DNA of 64,000 nucleotides from Poriferisocius sp965200775 (GTDB lineage Bacteria; Actinomycetota; Acidimicrobiia; Acidimicrobiales; Bin134), in assembly GCA_965200775.1 (NCBI GenBank), contig OZ241383.1:1550001-1614000 (forward strand), read 5' to 3'. Made by a program: the position numbers and the translations under genes. Positions 50,353 through 58,126 of the stretch are shown one piece after another (position 1 is the first letter of the stretch; each line of letters opens with the position of its first letter). Below the pieces are notes generated by a model, which worked only from the letters and a program-made list of their open reading frames with translations, searched no databases and was not told where the DNA came from.

Positions 50353-51423
50353 CTACGCGGGGCGGCCGCTGCCGATGCGGTCGAGGGCTGCGACGGCCTC
50401 CGAGACCACCGAGTCGATGATCTCCCGACAGCTCGGCAAGGAACCCATATTGCCGACCCCCTGGCCGGTAGGGAGGATGCCGACCTCGGGGTGGCCGTCC
50501 ACCATGGCCGCCTTGGTCATCATCGGAGCGTTGGCCGCCATCGCCATCTGGGCCCAGGTGAGGTCGAGGCTGCGGCGCATGGCCATCCCCTCGGACAGGA
50601 GTTGGCGGTACCCGACCCCGGTGAGGCTCCGGAACTTGAGGGCGTTGCGGCCCGCCCGGAAGAACGCGAGCGGGCCGGACCGCTCCAGCCGGGCGATCAC
50701 GTCGGTGTTGATGACCCGCTGGGGCACGCCGTCCACCGCAGTGGTAACCACCGTGCCTGCGAGCTTTGTCTCCAGGTAGATGGCCTTCACGCGGTCGGGC
50801 ACGTCGCTGTCCGACGACAGCAGGAAACGGGTGCCCATGGCGATGCCTTCGGCTCCATAGGCCAGGGCCGCAGCCAGCGAGCGTCCGTCCACCATGCCGC
50901 CGGCCGCGATGACAGGGATGTCCACCGTGTCGATTACCGCGGGCAGCAACAGGGAGGTGGCGATGGGGCCGGTATGGCCTCCCCCTTCGGCTCCCTGGGC
51001 GATGACTGCGTCCACACCCCAGGCGGCCACCTTCTCGGCGTGGCGGGGTGCGCCGATGGTGGGCATCACCACCACCCCAGCGTCCTTGAGCTTCTTGACG
51101 ATGGCCTCGCCGGGTGCCTGGGCGAAGCTGGTCACGGGAACCCCGGCAGCGATTACGTGGTCCACCCGCTGGTCGATGTCGGCGGCGTCGGTGCGGAGGT
51201 TCACCCCGAAAGGCCGGTCGGTGGCTCCGGCCACCTCGTCGATGGCCTCGGCCATCTGCTCGAGGGTGAGGGGTGCCGCTGCGATGATGCCTAGACCGCC
51301 GGCGTTGGAGGTGGCTGCTGTAAGCCGGGCTCCCGACACCCACCCCATGCCGGTCTGCACTATGGGGTATTCAACCCCGAACAGCTCGCACACCCGGGTT
51401 CGAAGGCGTGGATCGGTGGTCAT
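50353..51423 (-). CDS. ipdC: NMO-family flavoprotein, IpdC-like
   Basis: A 356-residue FMN TIM-barrel protein of the nitronate monooxygenase family: PIVQTGMGWVSGARLTAATS (about 20-39), GVNLRTDAADIDQRV, GVDAVIAQGAEGGGHTGPIA (the FMN phosphate and GGHxG loop) and IPVIAAGGMVDGRSLAAALA. In Mycobacterium the gene next to ipdAB (Rv3553) is ipdC, an NMO-family reductase acting on HIP-derived CoA esters; the same ipdA-ipdB-ipdC order is seen here. The ATG at 51423 is chosen; the frame extends into the repeat at 51428-51479. A true nitronate monooxygenase is the alternative. Confidence 0.78.
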   Translation of the reverse strand: MTTDPRLRTRVCELFGVEYPIVQTGMGWVSGARLTAATSNAGGLGIIAAAPLTLEQMAEAIDEVAGATDRPFGVNLRTDAADIDQRVDHVIAAGVPVTSFAQAPGEAIVKKLKDAGVVVMPTIGAPRHAEKVAAWGVDAVIAQGAEGGGHTGPIATSLLLPAVIDTVDIPVIAAGGMVDGRSLAAALAYGAEGIAMGTRFLLSSDSDVPDRVKAIYLETKLAGTVVTTAVDGVPQRVINTDVIARLERSGPLAFFRAGRNALKFRSLTGVGYRQLLSEGMAMRRSLDLTWAQMAMAANAPMMTKAAMVDGHPEVGILPTGQGVGNMGSLPSCREIIDSVVSEAVAALDRIGSGRPA

Positions 51424-51427
51424 CGGT

Positions 51428-51479
51428 TGCTCAGCGGAACTCGAATACTCACCCGCCATGGCCTGCTCAGCGGAACTCG
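51428..51479. repeat. 16-bp direct repeat at the ipdB/ipdC junction
   Basis: TGCTCAGCGGAACTCG occurs at 51428-51443 and 51464-51479. The second copy contains the stop and last codons (AEFR) of the ipdB-like gene, so the 36-nt offset looks like a small duplication of its 3' end into the intergenic spacer. Confidence 0.7.
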
Positions 51480-52231
51480 GCCTTGCGGGCACCACCGGGG
51501 TCGAGCACGTCACGGATGATGCGCAGCTCCTCGTCGGTGGGCAGCCGGGTCGTGGGCACATCCTCGGTGCCGGCCAGCTCGAAGCCTGTGGCCTCCTCCA
51601 CCTGCTCCACCGTCACCCCCGGATGGACCGAGGCCACCCTCATGCGGTTGTCGCTGGTTTGGAAGTCGAACACCCCCAGGTTGGACACCACCCGGCGTAC
51701 CTCGTGAAAGCGGTTGCCGGGGGCTCCAAGTTGGCGCATACGGTCGTATCCGGGCCCTGACACCACGTCCACCGACGCCACGAACGAGCGGGTGGAATGG
51801 TTGGGAACCCAGTAACTGGTGGTGTGGTTGACCAGGTTCCCCGGCGCACCTCTCAGGCCGAGCAGCTGGGCCTTGGGTTGGCGGAAGTCGCCTATGGCGG
51901 CGATGTTCTGGTTGCCCCACTGGTCGATCTGGCTGGCCCCCATCATCACGTGGCGTTTGCCCGACCACACCATGTCGAAGATGGTGCGGTACGGCACCCA
52001 CGACTCGACCACTTTGGGCGCGCCGGGGTTGCCGACGGGGAAGTCGTTGGCCGGCAGCACCGACACGGTGTCGGTGTACACCATGTCGGGCTCGAAGGTG
52101 GCCCGGGCCAGCCGACCTCCCACGATGGGGACGGTGCCGATGGGGTTGCACAGGATCTCGCCGTCGCCTCGGAAGGCCTCGGCACACGCCACCACACAGA
52201 TCTCATCAAGGGTTGATTCCGGGGTGCTCAT
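51467..52231 (-). CDS. ipdB: CoA-transferase-fold beta subunit, IpdB-like ring hydrolase
   Basis: A 254-residue family I CoA-transferase-type beta chain. SGKRHVMMGASQIDQWGNQN then IAAIGDF (about 91-117) and VSNLGVFDFQTSDNRMRVAS (about 185-204) are the segments that in IpdB of Mycobacterium and Rhodococcus form the COCHEA-CoA hydrolase. IpdAB opens the last steroid ring by a retro-Claisen-like hydrolysis rather than CoA transfer. The gene overlaps ipdA by ATGA. A glutaconate CoA-transferase-like role is the alternative. Confidence 0.82.
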   Translation of the reverse strand: MSTPESTLDEICVVACAEAFRGDGEILCNPIGTVPIVGGRLARATFEPDMVYTDTVSVLPANDFPVGNPGAPKVVESWVPYRTIFDMVWSGKRHVMMGASQIDQWGNQNIAAIGDFRQPKAQLLGLRGAPGNLVNHTTSYWVPNHSTRSFVASVDVVSGPGYDRMRQLGAPGNRFHEVRRVVSNLGVFDFQTSDNRMRVASVHPGVTVEQVEEATGFELAGTEDVPTTRLPTDEELRIIRDVLDPGGARKAEFR

Positions 52232-53082
52232 GGTCGGGCCTCCAGCGCCCCGAGATAGTCGGCGTGGGATGGAGCTTCGAGGTAGGTGCTCCGGAACGTC
52301 TCCCAGGCCTCGGGATCACGGGCCGTGGCCGCGTACTCCCGCTGGAAGGCTTCGTCACGCCCGTAGTCGGGCGGGCATTCGGTGAAGTGCGCTCCCCGGG
52401 ATGCTTCCACTACCCCGTCGGTAAAGATGCGCTGGATACGCAGCGTATGAACCGGCCCCTCGTCCAGGAGATGCTCGGTGGGCACGATCTTCTCGGTACT
52501 CATGTAGGTCTTGGTCGCGGCCATGGCGAACAGGTCGTCGAAATAAAGGTCGGGGCCCAGGAACTGACCGTTGCCGGCGGCGTCGGCCCGGTTCATGTGG
52601 ATCAGAGCGGCGTCGAGCTTGAACGCTGGGATGGCCACCAGCTCCTCTCCGTCGTCGTATGGGGACACCACTGTGCGCAGCTCGGGGTTCATGGCCAGCA
52701 TGTCCGAGCCCAGACCGGCTCTGGTGGGATAGAACGGCACCCGATGGGCGGCGGCCAGAAGCCCCAGGTAGAAGGCACCTTCGTCCAGTTCGGTGAACTC
52801 GATGGCACCGCTCTGGCGGGCCTGGCGAAAGTGGGGCTCCAGGGGGATGGAGTCGAGCGACACGAACCCGTACACCGCTCGGCGTAGCTTGCCCGCGGCG
52901 CAGAGCAACCCGATGTCGGGGCCCCCGTAGGACACCACGGTCAGGTCCTCCAGGTCGGATCGGAGGATCGCCCGAACCAGAGACATCGGCTTGCGCCGAG
53001 ATCCCCACCCGCCGATGCCGATGGTCATCCCACTGTGCAGCTCGGAGACGACCTCATCCTCGGTCATCCGCTTGTCGACCAT
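52228..53082 (-). CDS. ipdA: CoA-transferase-fold alpha subunit, IpdA-like ring hydrolase
   Basis: A 284-residue alpha chain with HSGMTIGIGGWGSRRKPMSL (about 16-35), the glycine-rich CoA loop, and VSYGGPDIGLLCAAGKLRRA. GIGGWGSRRKPM is characteristic of IpdA-like proteins in actinobacterial steroid clusters. Together with IpdB it would hydrolyse the cyclic dione CoA ester from the steroid C/D rings. TAACGT lies 7 nt upstream of the ATG at 53082, so the long frame extending to 53688 is excluded. It heads the ipdA-ipdB-ipdC-dehydrogenase operon. Confidence 0.83.
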   Translation of the reverse strand: MVDKRMTEDEVVSELHSGMTIGIGGWGSRRKPMSLVRAILRSDLEDLTVVSYGGPDIGLLCAAGKLRRAVYGFVSLDSIPLEPHFRQARQSGAIEFTELDEGAFYLGLLAAAHRVPFYPTRAGLGSDMLAMNPELRTVVSPYDDGEELVAIPAFKLDAALIHMNRADAAGNGQFLGPDLYFDDLFAMAATKTYMSTEKIVPTEHLLDEGPVHTLRIQRIFTDGVVEASRGAHFTECPPDYGRDEAFQREYAATARDPEAWETFRSTYLEAPSHADYLGALEARP

Positions 53083-53089
53083 GGGGGCG

Positions 53090-53095
53090 ACGTTA
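53090..53095 (-). promoter_or_regulatory. Leaderless-type -10 box of the ipdA operon
   Basis: On the minus strand TAACGT is followed by 7 nt (CGCCCCC) and the ATG at 53082, which fixes the ipdA start and the operon promoter. The remaining 150 nt to the divergent SDR show no other clear signal. Confidence 0.55.
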
Positions 53096-53248
53096 GCCCG
53101 ACGCACGCCTATTCCCCACACCGGCCCAGGCGGCCATCTCACCCACCGGACTGCTCCCGGCGTCCCATTACGGCTCCGGGGATGTTCCCGTCCTGCCGAT
53201 CGCCCACCGGGATGCTCTCTGGTGCCCGGATGGGGCACACTGGCAGCA

Positions 53249-54037
53249 ATGAAAGACCTCGATTTCACCGGCAAGACCGCCATCATCACCGGCGGAACCA
53301 AGGGGTTGGGCCGAGGCTTGGCCACCCGGTTCCTGAGCGCAGGGGCCGACGTGGTGATCTGCGCTCGCCGCCCACCCGACGAGCCGGTGGCTGCCGACGG
53401 ATCCGAGGCGTTGTTCGTGGCCGCCGATGTGCGCGACCCCGAGCAGGTGGCCCAGGTGGTGCAGGCCGCCGTGGACAACACCGGGCGGGTCGATACCCTC
53501 ATCAACAACGCCGGTGGGGCGCCCCCTGCCGATTCGGCCACAGTATCGCCCAGGTTCAACGAGAAGATCCTGGCCCTGAACCTTCTGGCTCCCATGACCT
53601 TCAGCCAGGCGGTGTACCCGGTGATGCAGGAACAGCCCGATGGCGGCGTGATCCTGAACATTTCCTCGGTGTCGGGCATCCGGCCCAACCCCCAAGGCGT
53701 GGCCTACGGGGCCGCCAAAGCGGGGCTGGTGAACCTCAGCGAGACCTTGGCCGTGGAGTGGGGGCCGAAAATCCGGGTATTGACCGTGACGGTGGGGCTG
53801 ATCGTGACCGATGACGCCCACCTGTACTACGGGGACGAGGAGGGCATCACTGCGGTGGGGCAGACCATCGCCTTGGGCCGCATGGGTAGCCCCGACGACG
53901 TGGCCGACGTGTGCCTGTTCCTGGCCTCGCCCATGGCCCGGTGGATGACCGGGGCCAACGTGAAGGTCCACGGGGGCGGTGAGAAGCCAGCCTATCTGGG
54001 GGCCTCCACCGGCGAGGTGGTGGCCGAGAGCGGCTGA
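53249..54037 (+). CDS. SDR-family oxidoreductase next to ipdA
   Basis: A 262-residue classical SDR with an intact active site: TGGTKGLG cofactor loop (about 15-22), NNAGG, NISSVSG and YGAAK (about 155-159). It is divergent from ipdA. In mycobacteria, SDR genes (Rv3548c, Rv3549c) also lie divergent from the echA20-ipdAB operon, so a role in steroid ring catabolism is likely, though the substrate is unproven. The ATG at 53249 is preferred; CACACT 7 nt upstream is a weak -10 match. Confidence 0.85.
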   Translation: MKDLDFTGKTAIITGGTKGLGRGLATRFLSAGADVVICARRPPDEPVAADGSEALFVAADVRDPEQVAQVVQAAVDNTGRVDTLINNAGGAPPADSATVSPRFNEKILALNLLAPMTFSQAVYPVMQEQPDGGVILNISSVSGIRPNPQGVAYGAAKAGLVNLSETLAVEWGPKIRVLTVTVGLIVTDDAHLYYGDEEGITAVGQTIALGRMGSPDDVADVCLFLASPMARWMTGANVKVHGGGEKPAYLGASTGEVVAESG

Positions 54038-54101
54038 TAGGACGGCAATGGTCTTGACGGGAAAGCGCTGATGGGAAGGCGATCCCTATGGCGGTGAACA
54101 G

Positions 54102-55007
54102 ATGGCGGTGAGCATCCCGTTTGCCACCGAGTCCGAGGTTGCCTACGGCGCCGCGGTGGACATGGCTCCCGGCCTGCGCCGGGTGGTGGCCAACAACCCG
54201 GGGAAGTTCACCTACCGGGGCACGGGTACCTACATCGTCGGCCAGGGCGAGGTGGCAATCATCGATCCCGGCCCTGACGATCCCGACCACGTTGCCTCTT
54301 TGCTGGCCGCGGTGCGGGGCGAGAAGGTGGCGGCCCTGCTCATCACCCACACTCACCGAGACCACTCCCCTGCGGGTCGAGAAGTGGCCGAAGCCACCGG
54401 CGCTCCGGCCTACGGGTTCGGACCCCATCCCGGGGCCGATGCAGACGACGGCAAGAGCGAGGAGCGGGGCGATCTTGAGTTCGACCCCGACGAGGTCGTG
54501 GGCCACGGGGACGTTATCGAGGGGCCGGGTTGGAGCTTCGAGTGCCTGCACACCCCGGGGCACATCTCCAACCACGTTGCCTACCGGTGGCGGGAGCCGG
54601 CGGGGGTGTTCACCGGTGACCACGTGATGGGTTGGTCCACCACCATCATCCCTCCCCCCGACGGCAACATGAACGACTATATGGCCAGCCTGCGGCTTCT
54701 GGCCGACCATCTCGACGACCGGGTTTACTGGCCCACCCATGGCCCTCCGGTGACCGAACCCCATCGCCTTGTCGAAGCCCTGTACGCCCATCGGCTGGAC
54801 CGGGAACGCCAGATCCTGGAGTGCTTGGCCGGAGGACCCAAGACCATTCCCGAGATGGTGGAGGTGATGTACGCCGATGTGGCTCCCGAGTTGCACGAAC
54901 CGGCCGGCCGCTCGGTGCTCGCCCACCTCGTCGCGCTGTGCTCCGCCGGCCGAACCCACGCCGCTGGCGACACCGCCACCCTCAACTCAACCTACGAATT
55001 GGCCTAG
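54102..55007 (+). CDS. Metallo-beta-lactamase-fold hydrolase (LACTB2-like)
   Basis: A 301-residue MBL-fold protein with the full metal-site set: THTHRDHSPAG (about 82-92), a later HTPGHISNH (about 149-157), GDHVMGWS (about 171-178) and a distal THGPP histidine. The C-terminal helical region (MVEVMYADVAPELHEPAGRS then VLAHLVAL) is the winged-helix-like tail found in LACTB2-type proteins. The family includes RNases, thioesterases and lactonases. It lies 65 nt after the SDR on the same strand. Confidence 0.83.
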   Translation: MAVSIPFATESEVAYGAAVDMAPGLRRVVANNPGKFTYRGTGTYIVGQGEVAIIDPGPDDPDHVASLLAAVRGEKVAALLITHTHRDHSPAGREVAEATGAPAYGFGPHPGADADDGKSEERGDLEFDPDEVVGHGDVIEGPGWSFECLHTPGHISNHVAYRWREPAGVFTGDHVMGWSTTIIPPPDGNMNDYMASLRLLADHLDDRVYWPTHGPPVTEPHRLVEALYAHRLDRERQILECLAGGPKTIPEMVEVMYADVAPELHEPAGRSVLAHLVALCSAGRTHAAGDTATLNSTYELA

Positions 55008-55067
55008 CGTCCCGACGGCGCTGCCGACACCTAGCTCCGGGTCTCCGCCGGCTGAACGTTGCCGGTG

Positions 55068-55649
55068 TCATCCCATTGCCGCTGCCAGGGTTGACCGGGC
55101 AGTCGAGTGATACACGTGGGCCAGCTTGAGGTTCACGATCCGCTGGGGCATCTCCGGATCGAACCAGGCGTCTACCAGTCCCCAGTGGTGAGGGCTCATC
55201 ATGTAGTCCACTTTGAGCCCTTCCAGGGTGCGGTACTCCTGCTCCCAGCAGTGGGTCCACCAAGAGTCGGATGGGCCTGCGACCCGGCTGAGGGCCCAGT
55301 TCACGATTGCGGGGATGTGATCGGGCATGGCCATGAGATCTCGCTCGAACTCGGTCACGGACCGGGCAGGCGCGTCGGGATCCACACGAAGTAGCAGGGT
55401 GCGCTTGATCTCCCCGGAAAAGTCGGCATCGGCCACCGCGCCGTCGATGAGAGACAGTTCGACCCGATCCAACGTGGCGATGTCCTCGAAGCCGGGAGGG
55501 ATGGGATCATCAGCGCCGTCCCAGGTGTAGTGGCCGCCGCCCACCGATCCCGGAAGATGGCGTCCCAGCACCGCAGCCGCTTCCAACTCGACAACCCGGG
55601 TGGGGTTGGCCCCTTCAGCCAGGGTGACGAGCGCCAGGTGGCGGCTCAT
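55068..55649 (-). CDS. Double Dabb-like alpha/beta-barrel protein
   Basis: A 193-residue protein. The C-terminal half (MPDHIPAIVNWALSRVAGPS; YRTLEGLKVDYMMSPHHWGL; LKLAHVYHS) resembles a stress-responsive A/B-barrel (Dabb) domain, and the N-terminal half may be a second ferredoxin-like barrel. Such domains form small dimers and some act as cyclases or on phenolic substrates. It overlaps the next upstream gene by ATGA. The frame runs on to 57281 but covers other genes. Function is unknown. Confidence 0.6.
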   Translation of the reverse strand: MSRHLALVTLAEGANPTRVVELEAAAVLGRHLPGSVGGGHYTWDGADDPIPPGFEDIATLDRVELSLIDGAVADADFSGEIKRTLLLRVDPDAPARSVTEFERDLMAMPDHIPAIVNWALSRVAGPSDSWWTHCWEQEYRTLEGLKVDYMMSPHHWGLVDAWFDPEMPQRIVNLKLAHVYHSTARSTLAAAMG

Positions 55650-55984
55650 TGCACTTCCTCGGCCATCGGGTCGTTCACCAGGAACCGCCGCTGCCGTTCC
55701 TCGCAGCAGGCATCCACCTTCGCCCAGTGGGCCTGCACGCCGGGTTCCCGGCCTGCGGCACCTCGCATGGCCCACCACGCCGCAGCATCGGGCACCGACC
55801 ACAGATACACCAGGGTATTGGGCTGGTCGAACAGCTCCACGGGCGGGGTGAGCCATGTCTGCTCCAGCGTCATGCCCCGCGCCTTCGCACCGGGCAGGTA
55901 GCCGTCGGCCATCAGTCGCCGCACCTCGGCCAGGTTGCCGGGAGCAATCGTCAACTCGTCCAGGATGTGGATCTTTTCTGCCAC
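55646..55984 (-). CDS. Small NIPSNAP/dimeric barrel-like protein
   Basis: A 112-residue protein. KIHILDELTIAPGNLAEVRR followed by LMADGY is the first beta-alpha unit of a ferredoxin-like dimeric barrel, and NTLVYLWSVPDAAAWWAMRG continues it; this resembles NIPSNAP-like proteins. The GTG at 55984 is the start, with TAGCTT 6 nt upstream. It is coupled to the Dabb-like gene, and the two barrel proteins probably work together. No catalytic residues can be named. Confidence 0.65.
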   Translation of the reverse strand: MAEKIHILDELTIAPGNLAEVRRLMADGYLPGAKARGMTLEQTWLTPPVELFDQPNTLVYLWSVPDAAAWWAMRGAAGREPGVQAHWAKVDACCEERQRRFLVNDPMAEEVQ

Positions 55985-55990
55985 GTCGCC

Positions 55991-55996
55991 AAGCTA
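55991..55996 (-). promoter_or_regulatory. Leaderless-type -10 box of the NIPSNAP-like gene
   Basis: On the minus strand TAGCTT is followed by 6 nt (GGCGAC) and the GTG at 55984, supporting both the GTG start and an independent transcript for the two barrel genes. Confidence 0.55.
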
Positions 55997-56020
55997 CTCC
56001 CGCTGCTGCAATGACCTTCC

Positions 56021-56839
56021 TCAGGCCACGAGACCACGCTTTTTGAACTCGCTTTGGGCATAGACGATGCCTCCCAGGTGTTCGTCGGCCTCCGGTGAGG
56101 TGGCTAGCCAGGCCACCACTGCTCCGATGGTGGTGGGTTCTCCGCCGGGGTAGGGGAACGACCCTGCGGTGTTGCGGGCCCGGGCCGCTTCGGTGATCAC
56201 GTATCCGGGATCGATGCTGAAACACCGGATGCCCTCGTGGCCGTGCTCCACGTGGATGTGGGGGGTCATGCGACTGAACGCTCCCTTGCTCATGGCGTAG
56301 GCCATGCCCCAGCCCCCCTTGCCGATGGGTCCGGGCGGGTCGGTGTAGGCCGAAGCGGAGATCATGTTCACGATGGTGCCCGAGCCCCTCTCTCGCATGG
56401 CGGACAGCACCCGCCCGGTTACCGCCATCTGGGCGTACACATTGCCCTCGAAGAGTTTGTGAAGCTCGGCCTCGTCCAGGTCGAGGAACGGGGTCATGCT
56501 TACTGTTCCCTGGTAGATGGCGTTGTTCACCAGCACGTCGAGATGGCCGAAGTGCTCCAGGGCACCGTCGATGCACGCCTCCACGCTTGTCCGGTCGAGC
56601 AGGTCCATGACAAAGGCCACCCCCTGCTGCCCTTCGGCTTCGATGGTGGCCACGGCGGTGTCGAGGCCGCCGGGCACTGCGAGGTCGGGGTTGTAGAAGT
56701 CCCGGCCCGATCCGTCGACCAGGGTGCGGGCCGACACGGCCACGTCGAACCCGGCCCGGGCCAGGGCGATGGCGCTGGCCCGCCCGATGCCCCGGCTGGC
56801 TCCGGTTACCAGGGCGGTCTTCCGGTTGTCGGCACTCAT
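56021..56839 (-). CDS. SDR-family oxidoreductase
   Basis: A 272-residue SDR with TGASRGIG (about 13-20), VNNA (NNAI variant) and an intact YAMSK (GMAYAMSKGAFSRM). It is the closest relative in this window of the Tyr-lacking SDR at 35068: both share the order TGASRGIGRAS, NNAI and GAFxRM and a C-terminus about WLA. The ATG at 56839 is chosen because the -10 box TACGGT on this strand (56884-56879) would place the transcript start downstream of the ATG at 56878. It is divergent from the racemase gene. The substrate is unknown. Confidence 0.84.
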   Translation of the reverse strand: MSADNRKTALVTGASRGIGRASAIALARAGFDVAVSARTLVDGSGRDFYNPDLAVPGGLDTAVATIEAEGQQGVAFVMDLLDRTSVEACIDGALEHFGHLDVLVNNAIYQGTVSMTPFLDLDEAELHKLFEGNVYAQMAVTGRVLSAMRERGSGTIVNMISASAYTDPPGPIGKGGWGMAYAMSKGAFSRMTPHIHVEHGHEGIRCFSIDPGYVITEAARARNTAGSFPYPGGEPTTIGAVVAWLATSPEADEHLGGIVYAQSEFKKRGLVA

Positions 56840-56877
56840 TGGGGTCCCTGCCTTTCGGTTGTTGGCAATCGCAGACA

Positions 56878-56884
56878 TACCGTA
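56878..56884. promoter_or_regulatory. Overlapping divergent -10 elements (TACCGTA)
   Basis: On the plus strand TACCGT (56878-56883) is followed by 6 nt and the racemase ATG at 56890. On the minus strand TACGGT (56884-56879) serves the SDR with a leader of about 33 nt. The two hexamers share five base pairs, so the promoters would be mutually exclusive. Confidence 0.5.
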
Positions 56885-56889
56885 GGGCC

Positions 56890-58029
56890 ATGGGTCCTCT
56901 GAAGGGAATGCGCATCATCGAACTGGCCGGCATCGGCCCCACACCGTTCGCCGGAATGATGCTGTCGGACTTGGGTGCTGAGGTCATCCGCGTCGACCGG
57001 GTGGGCGGCTCGGGTAATCCGGTGGCCTCCCAGTCGGGTCCGATGGAGCGGGGTAAGCGCACGGTGGCCGTCGACCTCAAACAACCTGAGGGAGTAGAGG
57101 TGGTGCTTCGACTGGTCGAGGCATCCGATGGCTTGTTCGAGGGCTTCCGGGCCGGGGTGGCCGAGCGCCTGGGAGTCGGCCCGCAGGACTGCCTGGCCCG
57201 CAACCCCAAGCTGGTGTACGGGCGGATGACCGGATGGGGGCAGAACGGACCGCTGGCCGACCGGGCCGGGCACGACATCAACTACATCTCCCTCGCCGGC
57301 CCGCTGGCCCACATCGGCCGCACCGGCCAGCCGCCCACTGTGCCGCTTAACCTCATCGGTGATTTCGGGGGCGGATCGGTGTTCCTCGTGTTGGGCATGG
57401 TCGCTGGGTTGTTGGAGGTGGCCCGGGGCGGCGATGGCCAGGTGGTGGATGCGGCCATGGTGGACGGCGCCGCCTACCTGCTGTCGCCCCTGTATGCAGC
57501 CCACGCCGGCGGGTTCTGGACCGACGATTACGGCTCCAACTTCCTGGATTCGGGGGCCTATTTCTACGAGGTCTACGGAACGGCCGATGGCAAGTGGCTG
57601 GCGGTGGGAGCCATCGAACCCCAGTTCCACGCCGAGTTCATGGCCGGGATCGGCCTCGCCGATGCCGACGACCTGCCCGAACAGATGGACCGGGGCCGGT
57701 GGCCGGAGATGAAGCAGCGGGTGGGCAACATCATCGCTGGGCGCACCTTGGATCAGTGGATGGAGGTATTCGACGGCACCGACGCCTGTGTCACCCCGGT
57801 TCTAACCATGGGGCAGACCCCGGATCATCCCCATGCCCAAGCCCGCTCTTCGTTCTTCGATTTCTCCGGGATTGCCCAGCCCCGCCCCGCTCCCCGCTTC
57901 GAGGGCACTCCGTCGGAGCCGCCGGAGGCTTCGCAGCCCCCCGGGGCCGACACCAACGCGGTTCTGGCTGAGCTGGGCTACTCCACCGGAGAGGTAGAGG
58001 TGCTTCGATCTACGGGTGTGGTGGCCTGA
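56890..58029 (+). CDS. mcr: Alpha-methylacyl-CoA racemase
   Basis: A 379-residue CaiB-fold protein of the AMACR/Mcr subgroup. The hallmark residues are visible: GHDINYISLAGPLAHIGR (His about 128), LIGDFGGGSVFLVLG (Asp about 158) and VGAIEPQFHAEF (Glu about 242), which match the His/Asp/Glu set of the M. tuberculosis enzyme. It interconverts R and S 2-methylacyl-CoA so that branched side chains of sterols or pristanic-type acids can enter beta-oxidation. The ATG at 56890 is fixed by TACCGT-N6; the frame opens 51 nt earlier. Confidence 0.9.
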   Translation: MGPLKGMRIIELAGIGPTPFAGMMLSDLGAEVIRVDRVGGSGNPVASQSGPMERGKRTVAVDLKQPEGVEVVLRLVEASDGLFEGFRAGVAERLGVGPQDCLARNPKLVYGRMTGWGQNGPLADRAGHDINYISLAGPLAHIGRTGQPPTVPLNLIGDFGGGSVFLVLGMVAGLLEVARGGDGQVVDAAMVDGAAYLLSPLYAAHAGGFWTDDYGSNFLDSGAYFYEVYGTADGKWLAVGAIEPQFHAEFMAGIGLADADDLPEQMDRGRWPEMKQRVGNIIAGRTLDQWMEVFDGTDACVTPVLTMGQTPDHPHAQARSSFFDFSGIAQPRPAPRFEGTPSEPPEASQPPGADTNAVLAELGYSTGEVEVLRSTGVVA

Positions 58030-58126
58030 GGGGTGTGCCGATTCTCGACTTACCCCCAATACACTCAGGGAGAACGCTGCGGACCGGGCTTGCCCCTGAG
58101 TCCTGGTTTGAGGAAGGAGCTGCCCG

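Noticed and set aside
49163..51343. A 726-codon minus frame overlapping the dehydrogenase and ipdC-like genes
   Set aside because: Arg/Gly/His-rich translation without motifs; both overlapped genes have strong homology in another frame.
52991..53248. Extended N-terminus of the SDR and of ipdA across their shared spacer
   Set aside because: The ipdA start is fixed by TAACGT-N7-ATG and the SDR fold begins at 53249; the extra sequence has no homology.
55068..57281. A single 737-codon minus frame
   Set aside because: It runs through four separately supported genes (Dabb-like, NIPSNAP-like, SDR, racemase) in different frames; only its last 193 codons are coherent protein.
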